64,000 nucleotides of DNA, taken from positions 124,001-188,000 of the forward strand of contig JAHLTZ010000022.1 of assembly GCA_025786725.1 (NCBI GenBank). The letters run 5' to 3'. Below the pieces are notes generated by a model that saw nothing but the letters and a program-made list of their open reading frames with translations, ran no database searches and was not told the DNA's origin. The translations under genes were made by a program, and so were the position numbers. Of this stretch, positions 22,364 to 35,080 are shown in pieces (within the stretch, counting starts at the first letter, position 1; each line of letters starts with the position of its first letter). This DNA comes from Syncephalis fuscata (Eukaryota; Zoopagomycota; Zoopagomycetes; Zoopagales; Piptocephalidaceae).

Positions 22364-24240
22364 GGTGATATTGATTTGTTGAGACAAACAAATAAAAGAG
22401 ATAGTAGAGTGTGGTTGGTATAGAGTGGGGAGTAGCGTGTGTTTAGCAGAGAGTAGAGTGTGACGATGATATCGCAGTTGGTTGTGTATATTTTGGGGGC
22501 TATTTGTACTTACGGCAATGCTGAGATGCTAGCATGCTGCAGTATACGAGATATATCATTGATGTGTAATATGAACCAATAAAGCAATCCAAATAATGGT
22601 TTAAGGCGCACGTGTACCAATAAATTCATAATGCGATAACATGCTTCCCAGCCTTGATTTAATCTGCTTAGTCTTGGTTTCAATCTGCCAGCCTTGATTT
22701 TAACCTGCTCGGTTTTGATTTCAATCTGCCAACCTTTGATTTAATCTTCTCGGCATTTACACAGATAACGCGGCAATCCCAATGAGCAGTACATATGCGA
22801 TAGAGACATGTACAGTATCCTGTTTTTTATTACACGGCTTAACTATTTGGTGAAAGCAAGATATTGTTTGACTTTGTGAAAACAAAAAATGATGCCTTGC
22901 TATTGCTTCCACTGAATGACTCGGTCCTCAATATCTGCATGCATACAAAATAATACATAGCCTGCCTGGTCTTTACTTCAATCTGTCAGTTATTTGCACG
23001 AGTACTGTGGCAATGGTAATAATCCAGTACATATGCAATAGAGATAGGTATATTAGCCTGTATTTTCTGTTACACGGTTTGACTATTTGGTGAAAACAAA
23101 TATATTGTTGTTTGGTTTTGTAAAAATGATAATAATGTTTTTGCTGCTATTTCTACTGGTTCGGTCCTCAATATCTGCATGCATACAAAATAACACACAA
23201 TACTGATGCAAAAACAAGCTTAATGTATCAAACTGGTATTTTATACAGGTTTTTACTGCCATACATAAATTAGATGTAATTTTTAAATTATAAGATGTGT
23301 TGATTGGTACATGCATGCATTTCATTCAAAACTATGCTCATTGTTATGGGGCAATCATTGCTTTGAATTTACAAATGCATCACATTCATGCATATCATGC
23401 TACATGCTGTGCAACTGCCATCATGCAAATGGTGGCTAATCCAAACCACCTGAAACTACCATCATTCAAATGGTGGCTAATCCTAACCGCCTGAAACTGC
23501 CTATACAATAAGTACTGTTTGTAGCATGATGCATCACAGCCTTTTGAGCAATGGAACATTCCAACATGTCATTTTCGTTATCAGTTTTCAGCTGTAAACT
23601 AGATTGCATCGGATAAATTACACGCAATACAATATGAAGACACTAAACTAGATACAACAGAAAACTCTAGCCAAATATCAGCAATTTCGAGTGCATAGTG
23701 GCTGTGGATTGTACATCAGCCGATAATCATCTAAGGCCTAAGTGCTGTTTACATTTCTGAAACCAGTTCTGATAAGTTAAGCAAGATAGAATATAGAAGA
23801 ACAAGCCAAAGCAGAAACCAATAGAAAGCAATTGACAGCTCAAAGGCTTACTGGTTTAATCATAGCAGATCATTATAGCTATGCTAAGCTAAACTGCGTT
23901 TATAAAAAAGTTGGTTGTTGCTGATGCGGCCAAAACAGTAGCAACATTAAACCGAGATAATGCACAGAAAACAGAAAGCATCGTACATAGCATTGAATAA
24001 AACTGCAAAAGTGTCTATATAATAGTGCAGTTACGTTTACAAAATTAACTTGATAAGCTTTGATAGCTGAATCATACTTTATTGCCACTATATTTTATAA
24101 TGCTAATTGCTTGTACAAACAAATATTTGCAAACACGTCTTAAACTTTCTAAGTATGTTTATATTTATGTAATTGTTAATTTAATCAAAATTCCAAGAAT
24201 CATCTATTGCTTGCAAGAATAAGTGACTTACATTATGCTG
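22364..24240 (-). other. Upstream flank of array copy 2 (duplicated block)
   Basis: Homologous to 260-2651, read on the minus strand, including the pyrimidine-rich leader before the start codon and about two of the 239-bp units (22760-23200). It lacks the family B SINE. No separate gene is supported; frames such as 23083-23325 and 23900-24088 are shared repeat sequence. Confidence 0.6.
22650..22755 (-). repeat. Minisatellite of about 21 bp, 5 units
   Basis: Five degenerate units of the type CAGCCTTGATTTAATCTGCT stand about 290-390 nt upstream of the copy 2 start. The same place has three units in copy 1 and about one in copy 3. Confidence 0.7.
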
Positions 24241-27200
24241 TAAGTTAAAATCAAAACCTTCCTCAACTGGTTGTAGGACTTGGAGGTAGCGTATATCTCT
24301 ATATACATAGTATACAGATAGCGTGCACTTAAATTGAGTGCACACATAACTACTCACTTTTTAGAAAACAGTAATTTTTATTATGCTATTACTATATTCA
24401 CATTCGGATTAATTTTATTGCAATATATATCTTTTACATATCCATCAAAGACATTTAGTTGATAGAACATTAACTATGGCACCGTTAACATCTTTTTTAA
24501 CATATTATTTGCTAAAAAAATAATAGCAAGACTCTCTTCTATACAACCACGCAAGATACTATGTTAGTAAACAATCACTTGACTGTGTTTATTGCTATAC
24601 ATATAGCATTCCTACTCAACCCATAGCTATTGTTTCCGCATTAATTTTGTGATACGCTATTTAATCATATTGTTTAAAGATAGTTTCTATTTCGTAAAAA
24701 TTACATATTACAACATCACTAACAAAAAATGGTCATTAGCATTTTAGGATACCAGTTTGTTTATGCATACTTCGTGTAACTAAAAGCCTTGATAAACTTG
24801 AAATTCATTCGCGTCACATTATCTGTACAGGCTGTCTTTTCCCGCGGTCATATGCAGCTGTACACCCTTTGATTTTTTTATTTGTTCTAAAATGGCATTA
24901 TTAAATGACGGCATGCATCGGCTATAATAAAGCAAGTGAAAGCAATAGCAGCAGCAGCAGCTTCCATCAGCACGCCATTGCAATCTGACTACCATGTGAT
25001 TCAATTGTATATAATCACGCACGTCATCAAATTCGTGTTAACATCTCCATATTTTATTAATTGTGCAATTTTCCTACTAATTATGCATATCGTCGTTATT
25101 CAGCTCATATGTGGTCTGCAGTTTATCGAAACACATGCTGTACGTAACGGCGGGTATCCATGCCAATGTGCGCGTTCAATGCGTGCTCACATGCGCGCGC
25201 GTGTGATATGTGCGTGCGCGCGTGCGTGGCTGCTTGCGTATGCAGCCAAAAGAAAGAAAGAGAGGAAAGAAAGGGATAAAGGAAGAAAGAGACGCTACAA
25301 TTAATCGAACAGGTGATAGCTATACACGTCGAAATAAATGGTGACAGTGTACATATGAGCGCCCATATGTCAAATTATGTATACGTATATTTGCATATAC
25401 ATGTGCTAGTTTGTCTTCGTTGTATGAATTCGAGCATGACACTACACTGCCAACTATCTTCCAATAACTAGTTGTATAAAATTTACTGCTAATCTAATCA
25501 TTGGTTCATGTGACAAGATTTATTTGACCAATGTACATCGGAATATTATTCGGCTAATCGCCAATATGTCATGTAAGTGTGTCCTTTGCTCGCCTTTAGC
25601 TACTTGCGTCACAGTATTATTTTAGATATACTCGCCTTTTTCCTCCATTGTTGCATTTGCTGCTACTGCTGCCGTTACTACTTTTGTTCGTCATTATTAA
25701 ATGTCATTATACATAATTTATTACTAAAGATAATATTCTACGTAAGCACATGCAAACAGTATTTACGTGTATACAACTCCCGAATCAGTTACATGTTGCG
25801 TTGCATTGCATGTGAACAAACTAGCAATATTCGCATAATTACTATGCTAATGTTTCAACATTTACGTTGTGTTTATGATGTGGCGGCTCTATTGCTACTG
25901 ATAATGTACTTCTTGTTGTCCCATGCGTTCTGACCAGCACACACACGCACACACACACACACATACGTCCACTACTTGCCTACAAGCACATACGCACGCA
26001 CACACACACACACACACTTACAAGCACACACCATACATACGCACGCTTGTCCCTTTCTTCTTTTCTCACCATTGCCACCTTGTCTGTGTATCCACTCTTT
26101 CATGTTTTACTGGACCACTGACACAGGATTGCGCATGGCTGCATACGTACAACCGCCAATGCATGCGGCCGACCTACTTTGCCCGCACTTTCCAATTTGC
26201 ATCATTTTTACTTTCAAAGGTCGACAAAAATGGCGTGTCCACATTTTCTCAAGCGTTGATTCTTGAATGTCTTCAGCGCAAACTGACCTCATTGTACTGA
26301 TTGTTGTTAGTAGCGGTCACGCTTTGTGGCCATAATACATTTCGGTTGCGTTCATCGTTGCTGTCAGCCACTCTTCTGACGTTGTACAACACTCTATCAT
26401 CGGTGTATATCGATACACGGCGATTTTATTCATTACCATGCTTTGTTATTTTGTGCTTATATTGATCATTTGGAGTGGTATACCGGTCGTTTTTAGTTCA
26501 TTTCTTCCATTCATCTCTCGTTTTCTTCCTCTCCTGCTTCAATATCCTCTTTTGTTTCGTTCGACTTGTGTCGTTTATACACACACCATCTTTGCCTAAC
26601 CGCCAACTACAGCTTCTCGTATCTAATCATTTTGTCATTATATATAAAGTCAACACTTTCCTATTTGTTCAATAAGTTTCAGCTTTATTACAGAGCGCTC
26701 GTACACACAAGCTTGGCGTACGTGCGTTTTCTTTTTAGAGAAACTTCTTGCCAAAACAGGCCAACTTGTTTTTGCCATTGCTCACCCGCTAGCCGGTGAT
26801 ATCGCCGCTGCTTGAGCCACACGAATTGGCTAACCAAACCAAATATTTGCCAGTGTAACCGTTTTACACACACACAACACTCCACGCGCACGTCATATCC
26901 ATTTCTGCGATTTGGCAATTATTTACAGACGATTTCTCGTGCGCTAGTTATCACGTGTAGTACAGCACGCGTATTCTCTGTGTAACTACTTTGGTGGCAT
27001 TCTTGGGCGCATATGCACTTTTTTGCATGGTTTTGATATTGCACCAAGTAGAAAGATACCATCTGCCGTTGTTGACTCCGTGTGATTGGCTTGTAAGCAT
27101 CTAGCTGTCCGTGAACCACCTTTTCATCAACCGTTTATTTGCAAGAAATTTACTTTTAAATTCCACTCGATATCGACCATTTAAGAAAATTTATTAGTTT

Positions 27201-27467
27201 CAAGTTGTTCTTTATTTGGATAAGCTATTATTGTTTTCTTTAAAATTAGGTAAGCATTGTTTTAATACCGTTCAATAGACAATCTATCATATTGTTTAAT
27301 TAAACCGTCATTTAATTAGCAAAAGCTTTAACTAACTGAATTACACCATTATTTATATAATAGATTTTATATCTTTATTGCAACTTGAGTTGATAAAGTT
27401 ATTTCAAGCCTCTTACGTTTGAAACAATTGAGCTTTTCTTTTTTCTTCTTTTTTGATCGGCAAAGGA
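24241..27467. other. Long intergenic region before the WOPR gene
   Basis: About 3.2 kb with no convincing gene. It contains (CA)n tracts at about 25937-25965 and 25997-26018, CG/CA-rich alternation near 25190-25235 and pyrimidine-rich stretches near 26480-26620. Frames such as 24936-25304, 25577-25933 and 25923-26300 have low-complexity or cysteine/leucine-rich translations typical of chance. Probably promoter and 5' UTR of the regulator that follows. Confidence 0.5.
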
Positions 27468-29619
27468 ATGTCCAGTTTTGTTAATCATCAGTCACAAATG
27501 CGCAAAGTAACAGCACCAACCTATATCGGTTATGTTGATACCGTTCTTGATGCATTGCTGCTTTTTGAAGCATGTAATCTTGGGATACTTGAACGGGCCA
27601 AGCAACGACCATCGCCGTCAGATCGGGCCCGTTTTATTTGTTCTGGGTCGGTGTTTGTTTGGGATGAAGGCCAAACGGGCATCCGGCGATGGACCGACGG
27701 GCGAAGATGGTCATCGTCTCGACCAAGAGGCAATTTTATTATCTATCGCGAATTGAGTAATGGGCCATGTCGAGATACGACAAAAGATGTCTCTGGAGGC
27801 AATTCTGCAAGTAGCGGTGAAGAGGAATACATGGCCATGGATGAAACAATGGTGAAAAAGGAACTGCTTGCCGGCTATGCCACTGTTAAACATGCTAGCA
27901 ATATTACAAGCAGTATTCGTAATCCAATGTTGATTAAACCACCATTGGGCGGCAGTCATCCACCCACGGTTGATGCGCCGCTTGGATCGGCACTTACTTC
28001 ATCTGGCTGCTTATTGCCGATAAAGCCTGGCGGTTTAACTAAGCGTGCGCTTTCACTTACCACTCGTGATGGCCGACGTCTTCATTTAATTTCCTACTAT
28101 CTCCCTGAAGATGTAGTAGCTGGTAAATTAAGAACGCCAAGTCTAGATCCCGCCCTCTCCAATGTCCGTATTCGTGCTGACATTTATTCACAGTCTGTGC
28201 GTGAGTTGGAGCACTTTTCTGAAAGCAGTATACCGCATAATCCTCTCAGTCCTACTATTCCTACACCTCCCACCACTACACCGCCTACTACATCTAATAC
28301 TACTACTACTATTAATACTAGAATTACCTTTCATGATAACCATAGACAATTGCCGGGTAAGTAAATAATACAAAAATAATAATTAATCCATTTAATAATC
28401 ACTAATTCAACAATTTATTATGAATTATATAGCAACCAGTGTGTCTTGTGGATCCTTTGATCGTAACACAGACGTACTTGAAAATAGTCAATTGAATAGC
28501 CATCCTGATTTGTTTATATATACTGATAGGAAGACAAGCTCGCTTCCCTCTAACTCGCCGAGACAATTATCGACAGTTACTAGCTTGCCACCTGTATCTA
28601 CTTTGCTACAGCACTCAGTCATGCCAGCTTCTGTTTATCATAACGTACCGAACAGCGATAGATTACAGCCAACGCCGCCACCCAATGCTCATAAAGTATC
28701 TCCTTTGCCATCACCTTATGACCGAACATCTATTCCGCCGATGATAGCGAGGAACCTTCATAGAACAGAAGGATCGGAAACGGCCTCGGTAGCATCAACG
28801 AGTGCATCACGTTCATATTCACCTTATGAACAGCATTATGGATCGATGGCATCCAATAGCACTTATTTGCCAACAACGCCACCTCATCCTATGACAGCAG
28901 AATCGGCTAGGCCATCATTTGTTGACGGCGATACATTGACACATCGTACTGATAATTCCAACTATAACAACACACTGTCTGATTATCAGCATCAACATTT
29001 ATATCACCATCATCAACAACAGCAACAGCAACATAATCGACCATATCAATCCGACTCGACTGCTTTGCCATCTCGTTACCATTTTAATGAGATGCCTAGC
29101 TCATCTGGCTATACACCCGGCACACGTAGACGTGCCTATTCAACCCATTATCCAGGACCTGCGCCTAGAATAGGCAGTGGACATCAGCAGCACGTTGCAG
29201 TTGAACTAGGTATGCCTGAATGTGCCTCGACCATAGCAAGTCAGAGATTACATCTATCGGTCAATATTTCAACTGACCATCCATCCTCTTCACTTACCGT
29301 AACAACAGAGAATGCCGCCTACAGATCATATGCTTCGCCGTCGCTGTCGTCGTCGTCGTCGTCCAACTATCCGTCAAGACCTTCTCCGAAACATTCTATG
29401 CAGCTGGATAGTCCGCGCTATTTTCCGTCGTCATCCACGCTATCGCCGACGGATCCGCGCTACTATGCATCTGCCACACCCACTACCACCGCCACTGGAA
29501 CTGGTACAACAACGATGCCTATAAGTGAGCCAATGACATTTACTAAATCGTCATCGCCACCAAAAAATCGTTATCATCCTTATGGAAAACCCGACGTATT
29601 CCAGCCTGCATCGCGATAA
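27468..29619 (+). CDS. WOPR-domain (Gti1/Pac2/Wor1) transcription factor
   Basis: Exons 27468-28356 and 28433-29619, joined in phase 1, give 691 residues. The start is the first ATG (27468). The first WOPR half begins near residue 18: TYIGYVDTVLDALLLFEAC, ICSGSVFVWDEGQTGIRRWTD, then a WSSSRPRGNFIIYREL segment. The second half lies at about residues 195-235, including GGLTKRALSLTT and LHLISYYLPEDVVAGKL. Both halves bind DNA together in the family. The C-terminal 450 residues are Ser-, Pro-, Gln- and His-rich with a poly-His/Gln tract. Fungal members are master switches of morphology, sporulation or virulence. The linker between the halves (about 90 residues) is long. Confidence 0.95.
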
Positions 29620-30390
29620 ATCATCATCCTAAACAACATTGTAATGATCGCATAGCATTTTATTACAAGTTTTGCACTTTTTTAGTATTCGCTCCATCTA
29701 TACTACTTGGCCTATATCACATCTTGCTTCAATTGTGATGCCATTTTTTACTTTGCATTCTTCTCCTATGTTTGCTCGTTTCTTTCGTTGACTATTTAAA
29801 ATTAGTCATTTATTTTGCTTTTATTTCTTTGCATTTTTATTGATCCGTTGATTATTAACTAGTCCATTTGGCTATCCAGTGGCTTATCATCATAAATTGA
29901 ATCGCACCTCACATTTCTGTGTACCGCTTTCGACCCCATTGTGTCGTTGCGTTTCATTCAATGGATATATACATTTAATTTCTCAATACGACTATAATGA
30001 CCATTATTAATTAGTAGCAATTTTAAATGTTTACATTTTATAAAAGACTATCCCAATTGTATTATCTAAACAAATATATATATATTTATTAACTCCCATC
30101 GATTTAAATCGCTACAAACAAAAGGGAAATGAAAGAATACAACTAATGCGTAATTCTTTCATTTAGTATAATATTTGTAGAATCGATAAACGCCATCGCA
30201 TAGTAAAGAAAATATGAAAGAATTACCACAATGAAAGATACATTAGCTTAAAAAGCCATATAAATTCCATCGCTGTTGTTGTTGCTATCGTTGTGATAAA
30301 AGAAACAAAAGATAGTAAACGTGCAGGCGTGGATATTTGTATAGTTGATTGGTTAAAATATGCTATATTAAAACCAAGTAATCGCGCGTA
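29620..30390. other. Convergent intergenic region
   Basis: About 770 bp of AT- and T-rich sequence between two convergent genes. No gene is seen; it probably holds the 3' UTRs. Confidence 0.5.
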
Positions 30391-32088
30391 CTAGTGCATA
30401 CCGACCACAACATCGGGCCAGGTTTGACGAATACGTTCAAATAGTTCAGGCTTAGTACGTGCTAGTGCCATTGGATCTTCGGCTAATGCAACAAATGTAG
30501 ATACAACACCGCTATCAATTACACCGCATACCAAGGACATCATCGCAATGCCAATAAGGAAACAAGCAATGACAGCTATAATGACATAGGTCGAGTTTCT
30601 AGCTATAAAGTCGTCCTTCTTGGCTAGCAGATAAAGATAACCAATGGTGCCGGTAATTACACCAATAAGTAGCGAACCAATACCCAATACGTTACCGATC
30701 AAATTGTCGTTGATAATGGCTTCAACACCACGATTCTTGATCATTGACCAGGTATCTTTGGCAGCTTGGCAGAATGGCTTGCCGTAGATGGCCACTTGAG
30801 CAAATGCATACCGGTTAAAGTACTCGATCAATGCTTCAATATAGGCAAGAAGGCATGCAAAAAAACATGCAACAAATGCCATAATGCCGTCATCAGATTC
30901 GGCCAGACCACGTACAACAGCTCGTATCGTTTGAACAATCGCAATAATCAATGAACCAAAGCAGATACTGCCAAAGGCTGAAGTAACAGCACGTTTCAAG
31001 CTGCCTAGCGTAATGGAACCAGTTGGCATTTGTGCAGTACCTTCAAGGAAATAGAAGGTACCGAAAACGCCACAAACTGTAACATGGATGATATTAGACA
31101 ATACTTGACTTGTCCAGTAGAGAGATAATAAACAAAAGACAAATACAACGTAGGCAACCGCGGGTAGACTACCGCCAGTACATCTTTGTTCTTGACGATT
31201 ACCAACTCTAACCGTGGTACAGTTCTGGCTTTGTTTGTCAAATAAGGCAAACGAGCCGGTGGCCGTAATGATCCATAAGAAAATCCAACCCATTTGGAGT
31301 ATTAATCCACCAATAGAAACGCCGATAGTACCGCCGTATTTGCGTGTAACACTGCATACAGTTTCTAGCATAAGAGCTGCAAATGGAATACGTGATCTCC
31401 ATAACCAAAACATAAGCATGTTAAGTAGACCTAGAATGATCATAACGATGGCGCCGATAGTTGATTTCATTATAAACAAGAGAGCTGCTTGAACGAAATA
31501 CAAAAGAATAGATAAAGCAAATGTAATCTTGATCATAGGTCCAGCAAATCTATCAGTAATTGATTAGCTATAATAAACAATAATCCATTATTATTATTCG
31601 ACTTACCGTTGCATGGCTAGCAAATAGACCATACTGAGAATAAAAGCGATAACTGCAGCCACAGCCAACATAATAAAGAACTCAACCATATCATTACTGC
31701 TGTTGCCATTTTGAGTCTTTGGAACAATGCCAGTAGTAGATTTAAATCCTTTAGGCACGGCAAATGCAGCCAGTACAATAAAGCCGGCCAAATGGATAAT
31801 AAACACTATAGCTGCCCACAGATCATTGAATCGTGTTTTGTTAGAGAACTTTTCTCCATCATTGTAGGCAGTCGACGATTGAGGTGGAGGAGCATACGAT
31901 TGCTGTTGCTGCTGATCGTATGATTGATATTGTGGTGGTGGTGGACCTGTTTGATAAGCCTGTTGCTGTTGATACTGTTGTGGTGGCTGTTGGCCATAGT
32001 AATTCATTTGCTCGGGTGGAGGCGGAGCGGAATAATAGTTATGCTGCGGTGGTGGAGGTGGAGGAGGTTGTTGCCCGTAGTAAGCCAT
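30391..32088 (-). CDS. Choline-transporter-like membrane protein (Pns1/CTL, SLC44 family)
   Basis: Exons 31607-32088 and 30391-31549 join in phase 2 to give 546 residues. The first 85 residues are a cytosolic Pro/Gln/Tyr-rich tail with PPPPPPP and repeated YYGQQPP. About ten or more hydrophobic segments follow, starting at LWAAIVFIIHLAGFIVLAAF. Family motifs include RIPFAALMLETVC, FGSICFGSLIIAIVQ and FNRYAFAQVAIYGKPFCQAA. These match fungal Pns1 proteins, related to SLC44 transporters; the substrate in fungi is not settled. The length is normal for the family. Confidence 0.95.
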
Positions 32089-35080
32089 GTTGGTAACTTA
32101 AAGAGGGTGTTCACCTATTATAGAATAAGGCTATTAGTCAATTGCTTAATAAATGGCACCTAGTCTACTGATTTGCAACGATAGCAACCAAAAAATATTG
32201 GTGGCAGTGCCAGTGCAACAGCTACTACAACACGTGTACTTACCAGTTCGTGCTATAAGATATATTGTGTTGTTCAAGTTGTGTATAAACTGGCTACAAA
32301 CAGTTATACGTTGATGAGCGGTTGACACCAAATTGTATGGCAAAGGGTCGACGTCAATAAAGCGTAAAAGACAAGTCAAACCAGGTGTAATGAGAGAAGA
32401 GAAAGAGAATAAAGGAATGCACTATGCGTTGCAGTAGATAGCAAAGTGAAGAGATAAAGCCTTGTAAAATGCTTTGGAAACCCAATAAAGATGTAGTACC
32501 AGAGTGGAGTTGTAAAACTCTCGGAGTGGACAGCTATAGTTTGAGAAATGCAATAAGAGAAAAGGAGAATAAACACACAGTAATAAGGCGAGGAAAGGGG
32601 AGAGCTTAACGGAGCTGTACACAGAGAGGCACGTACACAGAGAATGTACACACGCCGTAGACAGGGCAACCAACCAACACTTACACGCTTCGACTCAGAC
32701 AAAGTAAGAAAGAAGTCGAAACGAGGCGAAACTAGAAGGGTAAACGTCGTTGATAACGCACACTGCCACGCACAAAGAGGTGTGATGAAGAGAACGAGTA
32801 AAGTGTTGTTGTTATTAGCAGCAACAACAACAAGTGCAAGCGAAGAAAGAGAAAGAGAACAAAACGTGCTCACTGTCAAGACTGGCAGTAAAATGCACGT
32901 TGATCCATTATATGTACTATGGCGGTACTGTCTATGGGTATTTGCCCCATCCATGACAGAGCACTGCTGGGTCAAAGGCCGTTCTATTTATGGCGGAGAT
33001 TATATTCACATTGGGATCTATCCTATTTAGATCATGAGTACATGGGCGCCAAGAATTTTAGTCTTTAACTCTAGACCGTCCTCATGGTGAGTCTATGTCA
33101 CTCAAAAGCGTGTGTATGTGTGATCTAATAGCTTGTAACAAATATTTATAGAAATGGAGAATTAGCACAATGCTACAGGTGTATGTTTAATAGCTAATTG
33201 TCATGTCTGAGTGCTGTGTTCACTGGCTTGATAGATGCACAAAGGAAGAAGCAAGTATGCAGCAAAGAAAAGAGCAAAGGATGATTCTTATTCAAGGTGT
33301 TTATTGAAATACGTTGCTTTAATTTGGCTATTAAATATTATATGTTGCTGCTATTAGTAATGAAAATAAAGTATTAGTGCTTACTTGGCTAATAGCTTTT
33401 GATATCGGAAAACTAAATGGACATCTATAACATACACATCTGTAGTTTAATGCTCATAGTATAGGACATCTCTTGACACCTGGTTGTTTCCTTGATAGTC
33501 TATCGATATCAAGTTAAGTGGTCGACTATGTGTTGCAGCTGGTTACAAAATATGTGCTGGTGAGTGGCATGATTTATTGACAGCTCCAATGGCAGCAATG
33601 GTGATGGCAGTAATGATGACGTACACGACTATCTGTGAGCTTTTATTGATGGCATTGTATTAGTTGAAGTCAATCTTTATTATGAAAATGACAATGGACA
33701 ATAATAATACAATAATGTTTATTGTGAATGATGATTTAAACACAAATCAATTAATCAAATTATTACAATAGATTGCGCAAAAAGATTTACTGATCTGGAA
33801 AATGCAAAGTAAATGTCAACCACTCTAATAGATACTCATGTTTAGCTATCCACGTGAATCCGCCAAGCATGCAGTTCTTTTCGTGTGATCCGTATCATTA
33901 AAATGCTGCACACATATACACAGATTCATACACAAACTATAACTGACTTAAATGGTGATTAGCCGTTTAAATGTTTTTATAGTGCTGGTGAAACAACAGT
34001 ATATTTATACGACACTTGTATGGATTTTATTGTATTAAGTAATGCTAGTATGCATTGGTAATCTTTTTTACTATCAAGACTGTAGTACCAAGTTTCATAA
34101 TACAGTAATATTGTCAAGTTTTACTGCGCCCATCTAATACACTGACTTCTACACGCCCAGTCTACAAGTAGAGAACCCATGATTTGTTTGAACAGATCAC
34201 AGTTAAAATATTAGTCTATGACGCCTTATTGCTTTGTGTTATTTATTATAATATTGATAAAACAGAAACAAAACAATTACATTAGATGATATTGATTAAT
34301 TTAGTCAATTTTATATCGGAACTTGCGGTCAAGTAATAAAGACAATATAAATACAATTAGTGTCGCAATTCAGTCACTTCTTTGTATTAATCGTTTAGTC
34401 GCCAACTTTGGAGATAAAACACACAACCAACAGCGACTAGCGGAACCCGAGTAATAAACTAGGTAGTTGTATTTTCTAAAAATAACATTTGAACTACCGA
34501 TGGCCAAAATTAGTTTTTTAGATTTATTGCAATCATTTAAACTTGTACGACTTGTAAGCAAGTAATGTAGCTAAAATCTGTTACATATCGGATAGCTTAC
34601 CAAACTTTTACTATTTGGAATAGACAATGCACGATAAAAATGAACTCATCAAGACGATGCTATGCGTATGAGGAGCCGGCGTGAAACGAAGTGTCAGAAG
34701 GCCAGACAACAATTATTTTACTTGTTGCCTTGTATGGTTGGTTATTAAGCCTCAGTCACTTCTTTTTGTCTTTCTAAGAATTGCTCGTTTATAATTCCAT
34801 TCTCACGCCCGCAAGCCTATACATTACTGCTACACTTATAGCAAAGTAGAATCCTGCTAACTCTATTCGTTTACCTTTCTACTCGCTACTTTAACGGGCG
34901 CTTGCTTGCAGTGCAACAAACGCTACTACATTCCCTTGCCAGACCAAATCTCTACGGCACCGCTTTTTCTACACCTTCACCTACCTTTATACTTGACGGC
35001 TGGTCCCGTCTTTAACCACACTTGATAATCATTCTGCAGATACAAGTGCACGTTCACGTCACTGCAGGTACAAGCTAGTC
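32089..35080. other. Divergent intergenic region of 3 kb
   Basis: Lies between two divergent genes. The largest frame (32376-32975, minus, 199 codons) is Leu/Ser/Cys-rich, overlaps purine-rich plus-strand sequence and has no recognisable domain, so I do not call it. Pyrimidine-rich stretches near 34730-35040 are probably the leader of RhoGEF 2. Confidence 0.5.

Noticed and set aside
24936-26300. Several frames of 96-125 codons
   Set aside because: Low-complexity (Ala, His/Thr from CA repeats, Cys/Leu) and no recognisable domain.
32376-32975. 199-codon frame on the minus strand
   Set aside because: Leu/Ser/Cys-rich translation opposite purine-rich DNA, no domain, and no splice partners; likely chance.
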